Source: Streptomyces sp. MST-110588 | Lineage (GTDB): Bacteria; Actinomycetota; Actinomycetes; Streptomycetales; Streptomycetaceae | Reading direction: 5' to 3' | DNA: 64,000 bases | Assembly (NCBI RefSeq): GCF_022695595.1 | Contig: NZ_CP074380.1 | Location: 6,330,001 to 6,394,000 of the forward strand | Part shown: positions 57,401 to 64,000 of the stretch, one piece after another | Position numbering within the stretch: the stretch's first letter is position 1 | Layout of the letters: every line of letters begins with the position of its first letter | Translations under genes and position numbers: made by a program | The notes under the pieces: generated by a model | Told to the model about the DNA's origin: nothing | What the model saw: only the letters and a program-made list of their open reading frames with translations | Database searches by the model: none

Positions 57401-57701
57401 GGGCCTGGTTTACCGGACCGTGCCGCACACCGTCCGCTTCACCGCCGGACACCGCTACCGGGTCACCTTCCGGTACGAGAACGAGAAGGCCGGCCAGTAC
57501 GCCTGGATCACGGCCGTCGACGAGCCGCTGCCGCGCGAACTGACCCGTACGCCGCTGCCCGTCGCCACCACGCCGACCACCCACACGTACGTCTTCACGG
57601 CCCCGGCGACCGGCGAGGCATGGGTGGGCCTGCGCAAGACCGGCGACGACGGCAAGGCGGAATGCGTCCTGGACTCCTTCGAGGTACGCCGCATCCCGTG
57701 A
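54477..57701 (+). CDS. secreted endo-alpha-N-acetylgalactosaminidase (GH101)
   Basis: A 1074-residue exported glycosidase. A twin-arginine signal (SRRTLLAATALAGPAQALA) precedes a beta-rich domain, then the GH101 (beta/alpha)8 barrel. D482 in MLYIDVFRESGWNSDR is the expected nucleophile and E508 in WQITTEWGHGLE the acid/base. After the barrel follow beta domains, two of them galactose-binding-like (around residues 740-890 and 910-1074). The family releases the Gal-beta-1,3-GalNAc disaccharide from Ser/Thr of mucin-type O-glycans. No LPxTG anchor, so free or weakly cell-bound. Next to an exported trypsin, it suggests glycoprotein degradation. Confidence 0.9.
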   Translation: MNEPTDTRRGPSRRTLLAATALAGPAQALAYGAGATTARAATARTATTRAMAHGGHDGTPHGGTVTLTSAELAVRVEAAFPSVISYTGRGSGALLHGCHQTVTEVLIDGTAHTPKVTSQTDPRAARISYTLAFDGGTEIGVEIAVTGWRVDWRVTRITDTPALRVGTLQIPGLALLGVRSDQPAATLLAARIDLDKSRNGDTLIEVTADTPVDAAPIGCAYAVVATGELAGAIETNTVQDRPAPGTAWENGRLWRRTLGHGSHVVAQLAPGQWTHRAATAPVDATEPLPYATVIITGDRNGDGTADWQDAAIALRDIMVDPPGADEQHLRVVAHIPFNFASQATNPFLATLDDVKRIALATDGLRQFTLLKGYQSEGHDSAHPDYGGHYNERAGGLADLNTLLRAGKKWNSDFAVHVNTTESYPVAHAFSETLVDKNDEQWDWLDQSYRIDPRRDLVSGDIVRRFWQLREETDPALNMLYIDVFRESGWNSDRLQRHLRDMGWQITTEWGHGLERSALWAHWANETDYGGDGSRGINSRLIRFVRNHQKDVFANKWPTLLGAARMGNFEGWVGKTDWNAFYAIVWNDALPAKYLQAYPIRTWNEHEITFEGPTRTVVSDADGTRRITTDGRLVYDDGTYLLPWEPRRATDPDKLYHYNPGGGTTTWTLPRGWAGTRAVYAYRLTDQGRAGERRLPVRGGKITVTAEAGRPYVLHRHPAPAQGDPGWGEGTPLADPGFHSGTLAAWQVGATGTAADTDDHPFAPARPETAAQVERNALGDYELVIGAGGATAVTQRLTRLAPGPYAASVQVEVGRSAEERRRASLEVRTHDGITAANWTDTSTAVNHVAADRKHGTRFQRMFTHFTVPEGGGPITLTLKAAAGRARVRFDNVRVVAAPRTDPGDALVLEDFEHVPQGWGVFVKGDAGGVTDPRTHIAQKHAPFTQRGWNGKAVDDVIDEPRGPGGGQSLKSRGENRGLVYRTVPHTVRFTAGHRYRVTFRYENEKAGQYAWITAVDEPLPRELTRTPLPVATTPTTHTYVFTAPATGEAWVGLRKTGDDGKAECVLDSFEVRRIP

Positions 57702-57713
57702 ACCAGCCGTGCG

Positions 57714-58118
57714 TCAGGCGGCCTCCGAGGCCACCGGCGCACCCGCGGAATCCCGCCGCCCACCGTCACGCACCGCGTCCAAGTAGGCGGCGATCGCGTC
57801 CCTGTCGCGGATCAGGCTCTCGACGCGCGCGGCGATACGGTCGTGCTCCCGCTCCAGCGTGGCCAGCATCTCCGGTGTCGCGTCGGGGAAATGGATCGAC
57901 CGCGGCTCATCGAGACACGGCAGGATCTGCTTGATGATCCTGGTCGGCAGCCCGGCGTCGAGCAGGCCCCTGATCTGCAGGACCCGGTCCACCAGGGACT
58001 CGTCGTACACGCGGTAGCCGTTCGCGCAGCGGCCCACGACGATCAGCCCCTGCTCCTCGTAATACCGCAGCAGCCGCCGCGACGTTCCCGTCCGCTCCGA
58101 CAATTCCCCGATCCGCAT
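57714..58118 (-). CDS. MerR-family transcriptional regulator
   Basis: A 134-residue MerR protein. The winged helix is MRIGELSERTGTSRRLLRYYEEQGLI; the NGYRVYDESLVDRVLQIRGLLDAGLPT block follows; a coiled dimer helix lies at residues 85-120. It lacks the Cys pattern of metal-sensing MerR proteins, so a small-molecule sensor is more likely. Convergent with the GH101 gene, 12 bases apart. Confidence 0.9.
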   Translation of the reverse strand: MRIGELSERTGTSRRLLRYYEEQGLIVVGRCANGYRVYDESLVDRVLQIRGLLDAGLPTRIIKQILPCLDEPRSIHFPDATPEMLATLEREHDRIAARVESLIRDRDAIAAYLDAVRDGGRRDSAGAPVASEAA

Positions 58119-58201
58119 GTGCCCGCCCTCGCGTCCCGTTCCTGGGCCCTCACCTCAACGTGATGGCCGCAGCATACGTACGCCCGCACAGCTCACCGGC
58201 A

Positions 58202-58606
58202 TCACGGGTTCACGTGATTGATCAGCAGAACGAACCCCACCAGGACCGCCGCCAGAACAGCCAGGCCCACCAGCACACAGCCGCAGCCCCGGAACGTCTC
58301 CCGTATCGCCTTGCGCGCCTCGGCCCGCCGCTCGGCGTGCAGCGGGGTACGGACCGGACGCAGGGCACGCCACAGGGCGCGCGTGGCCCAGTACGGGCTG
58401 CCGACCACGTAAAACAGGCACAACACCAGGTAATAGAGCAGTTCGAGGACCTGCGCCGCGGTGCCCACCACGGCCAGAACCGGCAGCAACAGCAGGACCA
58501 CGCCCACCGACTTCCCGGCGGTCCAGGCATCCCAGCTCGGCTTCTTGACGGGCGACCCGGGCAGCTTGCGACGGGTGGCCGCGGGGGAGGTGTCTGTCCT
58601 GCTCAC
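58202..58606 (-). CDS. membrane protein of unknown function
   Basis: A 134-residue protein from GTG 58606 (MSRTDTSPAATRRK). Two or three hydrophobic helices: SVGVVLLLLPVLAVVGTAA, VLELLYYLVLCLFYVVGSPY and CVLVGLAVLAAVLVGFVLLI. A basic loop (HAERRAEARKAIRETFRGCG) lies between. No family recognised. The longer frame from 58645 adds residues without character. Divergent from pepN. Confidence 0.65.
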   Translation of the reverse strand: MSRTDTSPAATRRKLPGSPVKKPSWDAWTAGKSVGVVLLLLPVLAVVGTAAQVLELLYYLVLCLFYVVGSPYWATRALWRALRPVRTPLHAERRAEARKAIRETFRGCGCVLVGLAVLAAVLVGFVLLINHVNP

Positions 58607-58707
58607 GCCAGGGACGCTAACAGGCCGACCGGCCACGGCCGGCACCGGGACCAGGACCGCGCCATTCTCGCGTGCGCACTGTCAGTGCCATACGGCAGCA
58701 TGAACCC

Positions 58708-61230
58708 ATGCCCGCACTGCAGCGCGACGAGGCGCAGACCCGAGCCCGACTCATCGACGTCCAGCGTTACGAGATCCACCTCGATCTCACCCACGGCGAC
58801 GAGCAGTTCGCCTCCAGCACCGTCATCCACTTCCGGGCCCGCGCCGCAGGCGACACCTTCGTCGAGATCCGGCCCGCCGCACTCCACTCCGCCACCCTCG
58901 ACGGCCGGCCCCTGGATCCCGCCTCCCTCGACGAGAACCACCTCCCCCTCACCGGCCTCACCGAAGGCACCCACGAACTGCGCATCGAAGCCACCATGCG
59001 CTACTCCCGCACCGGCGAAGGCATGCACCGCTTCACCGACCCCGCCGACGGCGAGACCTACACCTACACCCAGCTCTTCATGGAAGACGTCCAGCGCGTC
59101 TTCGCCGCCTTCGACCAGCCCGACCTCAAAGCCGTCTTCGAGCTGACCGTCACCGCCCCGCCCCAATGGACCGTCCTCGGCAACGGCATCGCCACCCGCA
59201 CCGGCGAAGGCCACTGGCAGCTCGCCGCCACCCCCCGCATCAGCACCTACCTCGTCGCCGTCGCCGCCGGCCCCTGGCACTCCGTACGCACCGAACACGC
59301 CGGCCTGCCCTTCGGCATCCACTGCCGCCGCTCCCTGGCCCCCCACCTGGACGCCGACGCCGAAGAAATCCTCGACATCACCCGGCGCTGCTACGACCGC
59401 TACCACGAGATCTTCGACGAGCCCTACCCCTTCGACTCCTACGACCAGGCATTCGTCCCCGAATTCAACGCCGGCGCCATGGAAAACCCCGGCCTGGTCA
59501 CCTTCCGCGACGAATTCGTCTACCGCTCCGCCGTCACCGACACCGAACGCCAGAACCGCGGCATGGTCATCGCCCACGAGATGGCCCACATGTGGTTCGG
59601 CGACCTCGTCACCCTCCAGTGGTGGGACGACATCTGGCTCAACGAATCCTTCGCCGAATACATGGGCTACCAGGTCCTGGCCGAATCCACCCGCTTCACC
59701 GACACCTGGACCGAATTCGCCGTCGCCACCAAGGGCTGGGGCTACGACGCCGACCAGCGCCCCTCCACCCACCCCGTCGCCCCCGCCCCCCAAGACGTCC
59801 CCGACACCGCCTCCGCGATGCTCAACTTCGACGGCATCTCCTACGCCAAGGGCGCCTCCGCACTACGCCAACTCGTCGCCTGGATGGGCGAAAAGGACTT
59901 CCTGGCCGGCATCAACAACCACTTCGCCCGCCACCGCTTCGGCAACGCCACCCTCGCCGACTTCATCGACTCCCTCGCCCGCGCCACCGACCGCGACGTC
60001 CACGCCTGGGCCCAGACCTGGCTGCGCACCACCGGAGTCGACACCCTCACCCCCACCGTCACCACCACCCACGACGGCGCCTGGACCCTGCACATCGACC
60101 AGGACGGCACCCGCCCCCACCACCTCACCGTCGGCCTCTACGACCACGACCCCACCACCCCCGGCCGTCTCGTCCCCCGCGACAGCCTCCCCTGGGACCT
60201 CCCCGGCCACAACGACCCCACCACCCCCGGCCGCCGCCCCGACCTCGTCCTCCTCAACGACGGCGACCTCACCTACGCCAAGGTCCGCCTGGACCCCACA
60301 TCCTGGGAAACCGTCCAGAACTCCCTCTCCGGCCTCCCCACCCCCCTCAACCGCGCCGTCGTATGGAACGCCGCCCGCGACATGGTCCGCGACGGCGAAC
60401 TCCCCGGCACCGCCTACCTGGACGCCGCCCGCACCCACCTCCCCCACGAGACCGACACCGCCATCGTCTCCGGCGTACTGACCTTCGCCCGCACCCAGAT
60501 CGCCGACCGCTACCTCCCCACCACCGACCGCCCCGCCGCCCTGGCCACCATCACCGCCATCTGCCGCGACATCCTGCGCCGCACCGAAGGCTCCGAAAAC
60601 GGCGACGGCCACGGCCTGCGCCTGACCGCCGTACGCAGCTTCATCGACAGCGCCACCACCCCCGAAGGCATCCAGGACTGGCTCGACGGCGGCAGCGTCC
60701 CCGGCGGCCCCCTCCTGGACCCCGAACTCCGCTGGCGCATCCTCGGCCGCCTGGCCGTCCTGGGCGCCACCACCCCCCAAGCGATCGACGCGGAACTCGC
60801 CCGCGACCCCAGCGCCACCGGCCAGGAAGGCGCCGCCCGCTGCCGCGCGGCCCTGCCCGACCCCGCCGCGAAGGCCGCCGCCTGGGACGCCATGTTCACC
60901 ACCGACGACCGCGCCGCCCTGTCCAACTACCTCTTCACCGCCACCGCCACCGGCTTCTGGGCCCCCGAACAACTCGACCTCCTGCGCCCCTACGTCGCCC
61001 GCTACTTCCCCGCCGCGGTCGCCCTCGCCGCCCGCCGCGGCCCCGCCCTCGCCGAAGCGGTGGGTCGTTACGCCTTTCCGGCCCCCTTCGTGGAGCCGTC
61101 GACCATCCACCTCGCCGAGGCGTGCCTTCGCGAGGCGCAACCGATTCCCGCCCTCCGCCGCAAGCTGATGGATCAACTCGCGGACCTTCGCCGAGCGGTT
61201 GGTCCCTTGCGGGCAGCCGATTCGGGGTGA
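58708..61230 (+). CDS. pepN: aminopeptidase N
   Basis: An 840-residue M1 zinc aminopeptidase, cytosolic, removing N-terminal residues from peptides. The substrate-amine motif is FNAGAMENPGLVTF. The zinc site is H290-E291-x3-H294 with E313 (VIAHEMAHMWFGDL...WLNESFAEYMGY). The N-terminal beta domain begins QTRARLIDVQRYEIHLDL; the C-terminal half is helical (ERAP1-like). A remarkably C-rich codon usage (ACC, CCC) runs through the gene. The start ATG 58708 lacks a ribosome site; CAGCAT lies six bases upstream, so leaderless initiation is possible. An upstream ATG at 58672 is also in frame. Confidence 0.94.
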   Translation: MPALQRDEAQTRARLIDVQRYEIHLDLTHGDEQFASSTVIHFRARAAGDTFVEIRPAALHSATLDGRPLDPASLDENHLPLTGLTEGTHELRIEATMRYSRTGEGMHRFTDPADGETYTYTQLFMEDVQRVFAAFDQPDLKAVFELTVTAPPQWTVLGNGIATRTGEGHWQLAATPRISTYLVAVAAGPWHSVRTEHAGLPFGIHCRRSLAPHLDADAEEILDITRRCYDRYHEIFDEPYPFDSYDQAFVPEFNAGAMENPGLVTFRDEFVYRSAVTDTERQNRGMVIAHEMAHMWFGDLVTLQWWDDIWLNESFAEYMGYQVLAESTRFTDTWTEFAVATKGWGYDADQRPSTHPVAPAPQDVPDTASAMLNFDGISYAKGASALRQLVAWMGEKDFLAGINNHFARHRFGNATLADFIDSLARATDRDVHAWAQTWLRTTGVDTLTPTVTTTHDGAWTLHIDQDGTRPHHLTVGLYDHDPTTPGRLVPRDSLPWDLPGHNDPTTPGRRPDLVLLNDGDLTYAKVRLDPTSWETVQNSLSGLPTPLNRAVVWNAARDMVRDGELPGTAYLDAARTHLPHETDTAIVSGVLTFARTQIADRYLPTTDRPAALATITAICRDILRRTEGSENGDGHGLRLTAVRSFIDSATTPEGIQDWLDGGSVPGGPLLDPELRWRILGRLAVLGATTPQAIDAELARDPSATGQEGAARCRAALPDPAAKAAAWDAMFTTDDRAALSNYLFTATATGFWAPEQLDLLRPYVARYFPAAVALAARRGPALAEAVGRYAFPAPFVEPSTIHLAEACLREAQPIPALRRKLMDQLADLRRAVGPLRAADSG

Positions 61231-62087
61231 CCGTTCGCCGTGGGGTTACCCCGGCGGCGGTCTTCCCCCCTTCCCCCGGTGCGGGGTGCGGGTTTCGCCT
61301 TCGGCGGGAGGGTTTGGTGGGGTGGGCGCTTTGCGCTTGCTGGGTGGTGGGTGGCGGGGTCGGGCCTGCGGGGGTGCATGCCAAAACTGCTTCGCTTTAC
61401 GCTCCGCTGCGCTCCGCCTTTGCTCTTACATAAGCCTTTGGAAGCAAAGCTTTGGCATACACCCCCTCCGGCCCGCCCCCTCCCGTCCGTAGCGCGCCCA
61501 CCCCTTGGGGGAGGGTTGGTAGGTGACCCGCCGTGCGGGTCGGTACCCGGGGCGGCTCCTGGTGGCAAAAAGCACAGGGCGGGCGTACGGGGAGGTCGTG
61601 CCCCGGAGGGGGCACGCAACAGCGGCCGTATGGGCCGGGTCTTGGGGCCGGTTGGAAAGGACTGGCCGGCGGCTCGGGGACGGCCGGGCGTGGGCGTATC
61701 GGGGACTCCCCGCAGGGCCGTGTGCAAGACGCACGCTTCCTTTCACGGCGTACCCGACACGCACACGGCCCGAGGAGTGGCCCCGGTGCGACCGCGCCCC
61801 ACCCCACCCACCGACCGCACCGGGCCCAAGACCAAACAACCCGCACATGACCGACAAGGAAGCGCCGCAGGCATCGCGCCACACACAGCAACCACCCACA
61901 ACGAACCGCCGCCCACAAGCGCCACCACCGCCACAGGCGAAAACCGCCGCACCGTCACGGACGGAAACGAGCGGAAAACGTACCACGTACGGGTGGTCTA
62001 TCCGTCACCCATTGGATATCGCGCGCTCACCGCCAGTAGCTTCAGGGCGGCCCATCGTCCCGACGTCCGTACAAGAAGGGCACACCC
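61231..62087. other. long non-coding region with a palindromic element
   Basis: The largest gene-free stretch (about 860 bp). It contains the inverted-repeat element at 61370-61466 and a perfect 8-bp hairpin CGTGCCCC-GGAG-GGGGCACG (61597-61616). Several open frames cross it on both strands but are Arg/Pro/Gly-rich and partly mirror one another, so none is called. No iron box was found ahead of the downstream siderophore genes. Confidence 0.55.
61370..61466. repeat. 97-bp inverted-repeat (MITE- or REP-like) element
   Basis: Left arm 61370-61393 begins GGGGGTGCATGCCAAA; right arm 61441-61466 read in reverse begins GGGGGTGTATGCCAAA. The arms match over about 24 positions with a few differences and enclose about 47 bp of lower GC (TTACGCTCC, CTTACATAAGCC). 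There is no coding capacity. It looks like a small palindromic mobile or folded element; no target duplication is evident. Confidence 0.65.
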
Positions 62088-63621
62088 ATGCCTGCGCCCC
62101 CCACCGACCCCAGCGGCGAGGGCGCCCCCGCCCTCGCCGGCGGCGTGCAGGGGGCGCGTGCGCTGCGGCCACTGGTTGACACCGTGCTGGACGCGCTCAC
62201 CGCCGGCGCCGCGCACCGGGGCGGACGGCCTCTGCCGGCCGGCGGCCCCGGCGCCGTGACCGAAGCGGTACGGGCGGCCTGCGCGCCCGTACTGCAAGAG
62301 ACCGGCACCGGACCACACGCGGCACTGCGTACGCTGGTCACCGCCCTCGCCGCCGGCGCCGCCGACCCCGCGGACCCCCACTGCGCCGCCCACCTGCACT
62401 GCCCGCCCCTGGCCCTGGCCACCGCCGCGGACCTGGCGGCCGGTGCCCTCAATCCCTCGATGGACTCCTGGGACCAGGCCCCTGCCGCCTCGGCGCTCGA
62501 AGCCCTCACCACCCGTGAACTCGCCGCGCAGATCTACCCGCAACGGCCCGACGCCGACGCGCTGGTCACCACCGGCGGCACCGAGTCCAACCAGCTCGCC
62601 CTCCTCCTGGCCCGCGAGCACGCCCGCGTCCACCACCCCCGGGAGCGCCGCGACAGCACCGCGCACCGCGACAGCACCGCGCACCGCGACAGCACCGCCG
62701 CGTCACGACGCCGCCCCCCTCCAGATCGTCTGCGGCGCCAACGCCCACCACAGCATCCACCGCGCCGCCTGGCTCCTCGGCCTGCCGGAGCCGGTCACCC
62801 TGCCCACCCCGGACGGCGTCCTGGACCCCCGTGCCCTCCACGCCGCCCTCGCCGGCCGCGCCGGCGACAGTGGGCCCCCTCGGCTCCGTCTGGTCGTGGC
62901 CACCGCCGGCACCACCGACCGCGGCGTCATCGACCCGCTGCAGGCCCTCGCCGACGTCGCCGAGGAACACGGCGCCCGCTTCCACGTCGACGCCGCCTAC
63001 GGGGGGCCATTGCTTTTCAGCGACCGGCACAGAGGCAAACTACGCGGGCTGGAGCGGGCCCACACCGTCGGCCTGGACCTGCACAAACTCGGCTGGCAGC
63101 CGGTCGCCGCAGGACTGCTGGCGGTTCCCGACGGCAGACCCGACGGCGCCGCACTGGCGGCGCTGAGCCACCGCGCGGATTACCTCAACGCCGACGACGA
63201 CACCGAGGCCGGCCTCCCCGACCTGCTGGGCCGCTCACTGCGTACGAGCCGGCGCCCCGACATCCTCAAGGTCGCCGTCACCCTCAAGGCCCTCGGCCGC
63301 CGCGGTCTCGCCGACCTCATGGACCGCACCATAGCCGCCGCCCACACCCTCGCCGACCTCATCGAGGCGCATCCCTCCTACGAACTGCACTCCCGCCCCA
63401 CGATCAGCACCGTCCTCTTCCGCCCCAACCGATCAAACGGCGTCGGCGACTCCACCGTCGCCGCCGTCCGCCGGCGTCTCCTGTACGGCGGCCATGCCGT
63501 CCTGGGGCGCGCCGCCACCCCCACCGGCCTGTGGCTCAAAGCCACCCTCCTCAACCCGTACACCCAGCCCGGTGACCTCCGATCGCTTCTGAAACTCGTG
63601 GAAGGCAACCTCCCTCGATGA
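62088..63621 (+). CDS. PLP-dependent amino acid decarboxylase (siderophore-type), frameshifted
   Basis: A group II PLP decarboxylase. The N-terminal frame (ATG 62088) covers LHCPPLALATAADLAAGALNPSMDSWDQAP and ADALVTTGGTESNQLALLLAREHA. At 62698-62699 the frame must lose one C to continue as RHDAAPLQIVCGANAHHS, then FHVDAAYGGPLLF and the PLP lysine region GLDLHKLGWQPVAAGLL, ending at 63621. The shift sits right after two copies of an 18-bp repeat (GACAGCACCGCGCACCGC). Family members make diamines (cadaverine or diaminopropane) for hydroxamate siderophores; the next gene encodes an N-hydroxylase. As written the first frame ends at 63575 without sense. Confidence 0.82.
62652..62699 (+). repeat. 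18-bp repeat at the decarboxylase frameshift
   Basis: Two full copies and one partial copy of GACAGCACCGCGCACCGC (DSTAHR) from 62652. The +1 shift lies at the broken third copy, suggesting slippage or misassembly at the repeat. Confidence 0.75.
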
Positions 63622-64000
63622 GCAGCGCCACCCCCCAGCCCCACGGCACTCCCCAGCCCCACGGCACTCCCCAGCCCCACGGCATCCCCCAGCCCAAGAA
63701 CACCACCCGCTCCGACGCGGTCAAACTCCACATGCCCGCCCCCCGGACCGCTCCGGCCGCGGCGCCCGCCTCCGCCCCCGCCCCCGACGAGCCGCTGGAC
63801 CTGGCGGGCATCGGCATCGGCCCCTTCAACCTCTCCCTGGCCGCCCTCGCCCAGCCCCTCACCCAACTGCGGACCGCCTTCTACGAGCAGCGCGCCGCCT
63901 TCCACTGGCACCCCGGTCTCCTCATCGAGGGCACCACCCTCCAAGTGCCCTTCCTCGCCGACCTGGTGACCCTCGCCGACCCCGCCAGCCCCTGGACCTT
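63618..64000 (+). CDS. lysine/ornithine N-monooxygenase, 5' part only
   Basis: The frame is open from ATG 63618, which overlaps the decarboxylase stop (ATGA), to the window end; 127 codons are visible. After a head with three 18-bp-encoded PQPHGT repeats and a Pro/Ala-rich linker, LDLAGIGIGPFNLSLAALAQ is the FAD-binding start of the SidA/IucD/DesB family; FHWHPGLLIEGTTLQVPFLADLVTLADPASPW (parts) is the conserved following block. These enzymes N-hydroxylate diamines or amino acids for hydroxamate siderophores. Truncated by the window edge. Confidence 0.88.
   Translation, partial: MSSATPQPHGTPQPHGTPQPHGIPQPKNTTRSDAVKLHMPAPRTAPAAAPASAPAPDEPLDLAGIGIGPFNLSLAALAQPLTQLRTAFYEQRAAFHWHPGLLIEGTTLQVPFLADLVTLADPASPWT
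63636..63689 (+). repeat. three 18-bp repeats in the N-monooxygenase N-terminus
   Basis: CCCCAGCCCCACGGCACT is repeated three times (the last copy ends ATC), encoding PQPHGT. The copies are almost identical, which suggests recent expansion, unlike the diverged array at 32786. Confidence 0.8.

Noticed and set aside
59166..61433. A 755-codon + strand frame inside pepN.
   Set aside because: Extremely Arg/Pro/His-rich, a third-frame product of the C-rich codons of pepN.
61240..62259. Open frames on both strands in the long intergenic region.
   Set aside because: They mirror each other, are Arg/Pro/Gly-rich and cross the palindromic element; none shows a domain or ribosome site.

Overview
The window is about 73% GC by eye, uses GTG and TTG starts freely, and has GC3-rich codons and close-packed, stop/start-overlapping operons. 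Together with the his-trp-lgt-glt gene order, PriA in place of HisA/TrpF, TrpM, a GH101 enzyme, and a trypsin very like the Streptomyces griseus one, this points to a Streptomyces chromosome core region. No rRNA, tRNA, CRISPR array, integrase or transposase was found.

Layout. 0.2-1.8 kb: a membrane-anchored protein facing away from the histidine operon. 2.1-8.2 kb: hisD-hisC-hisB-small membrane protein-hisH-priA-RidA-hisF. 8.4-9.2 kb: a secreted LysM/M23 peptidase. 9.3-12.7 kb: a three-subunit succinate dehydrogenase (reverse), divergent from a LysR gene. 13.7-14.0 kb: a probable structured RNA ending in a 16-bp hairpin. 14.9-23.0 kb: hisI, trpE, a Trp-associated membrane protein, an HGxxPAAW protein, a DUF2752 protein, trpC, trpM, trpB and trpA, with no trpD, trpG or trpF. 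23.4-25.7 kb: a DsbA-like protein and lgt. 25.9-35.4 kb (reverse): a LacI regulator, four ADP-ribosylglycohydrolase (ARH) paralogues, a CaiB-type CoA transferase and a HpcH-type CoA lyase, all overlapping stop-to-start after the first ARH gene. 35.8-43.1 kb: a VIT/CCC1 transporter, then gltB-gltD. 43.4-50.0 kb: small regulator/enzyme pairs, including a MarR-SDR pair and a GntR-controlled two-component flavin monooxygenase, plus an MBL hydrolase. 50.1-53.1 kb: an iron-regulated siderophore-binding lipoprotein, a hydrolase and a metallopeptidase. 53.4-61.2 kb: exported trypsin, GH101 glycosidase, MerR, a membrane protein and aminopeptidase N. 61.2-62.1 kb: non-coding, with a palindromic element. 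62.1-64.0 kb: a PLP decarboxylase and the start of a siderophore N-hydroxylase, cut by the window end.

How the genes work together. The core supplies histidine, tryptophan and glutamate (HisH and GltB both use glutamine), with PriA shared between the His and Trp routes. SdhABC feeds respiration. The least understood unit is the ARH/CoA-transferase/CoA-lyase operon, which has a CG-centred LacI-type operator upstream of its regulator.

Two properties run through the window. First, short tandem arrays are very common. Several have a strict 18-bp period and lie both inside reading frames (HisC, an ARH protein, the N-hydroxylase) and between genes; others have periods of 7, 9, 13, 15, 19 or 21 bp. 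Second, three genes (trpE, trpB, the VIT transporter) look one G short in a G run. This suggests either homopolymer errors in the assembly or real lesions; trpE would be badly affected. The decarboxylase has a separate +1 shift beside a repeat.
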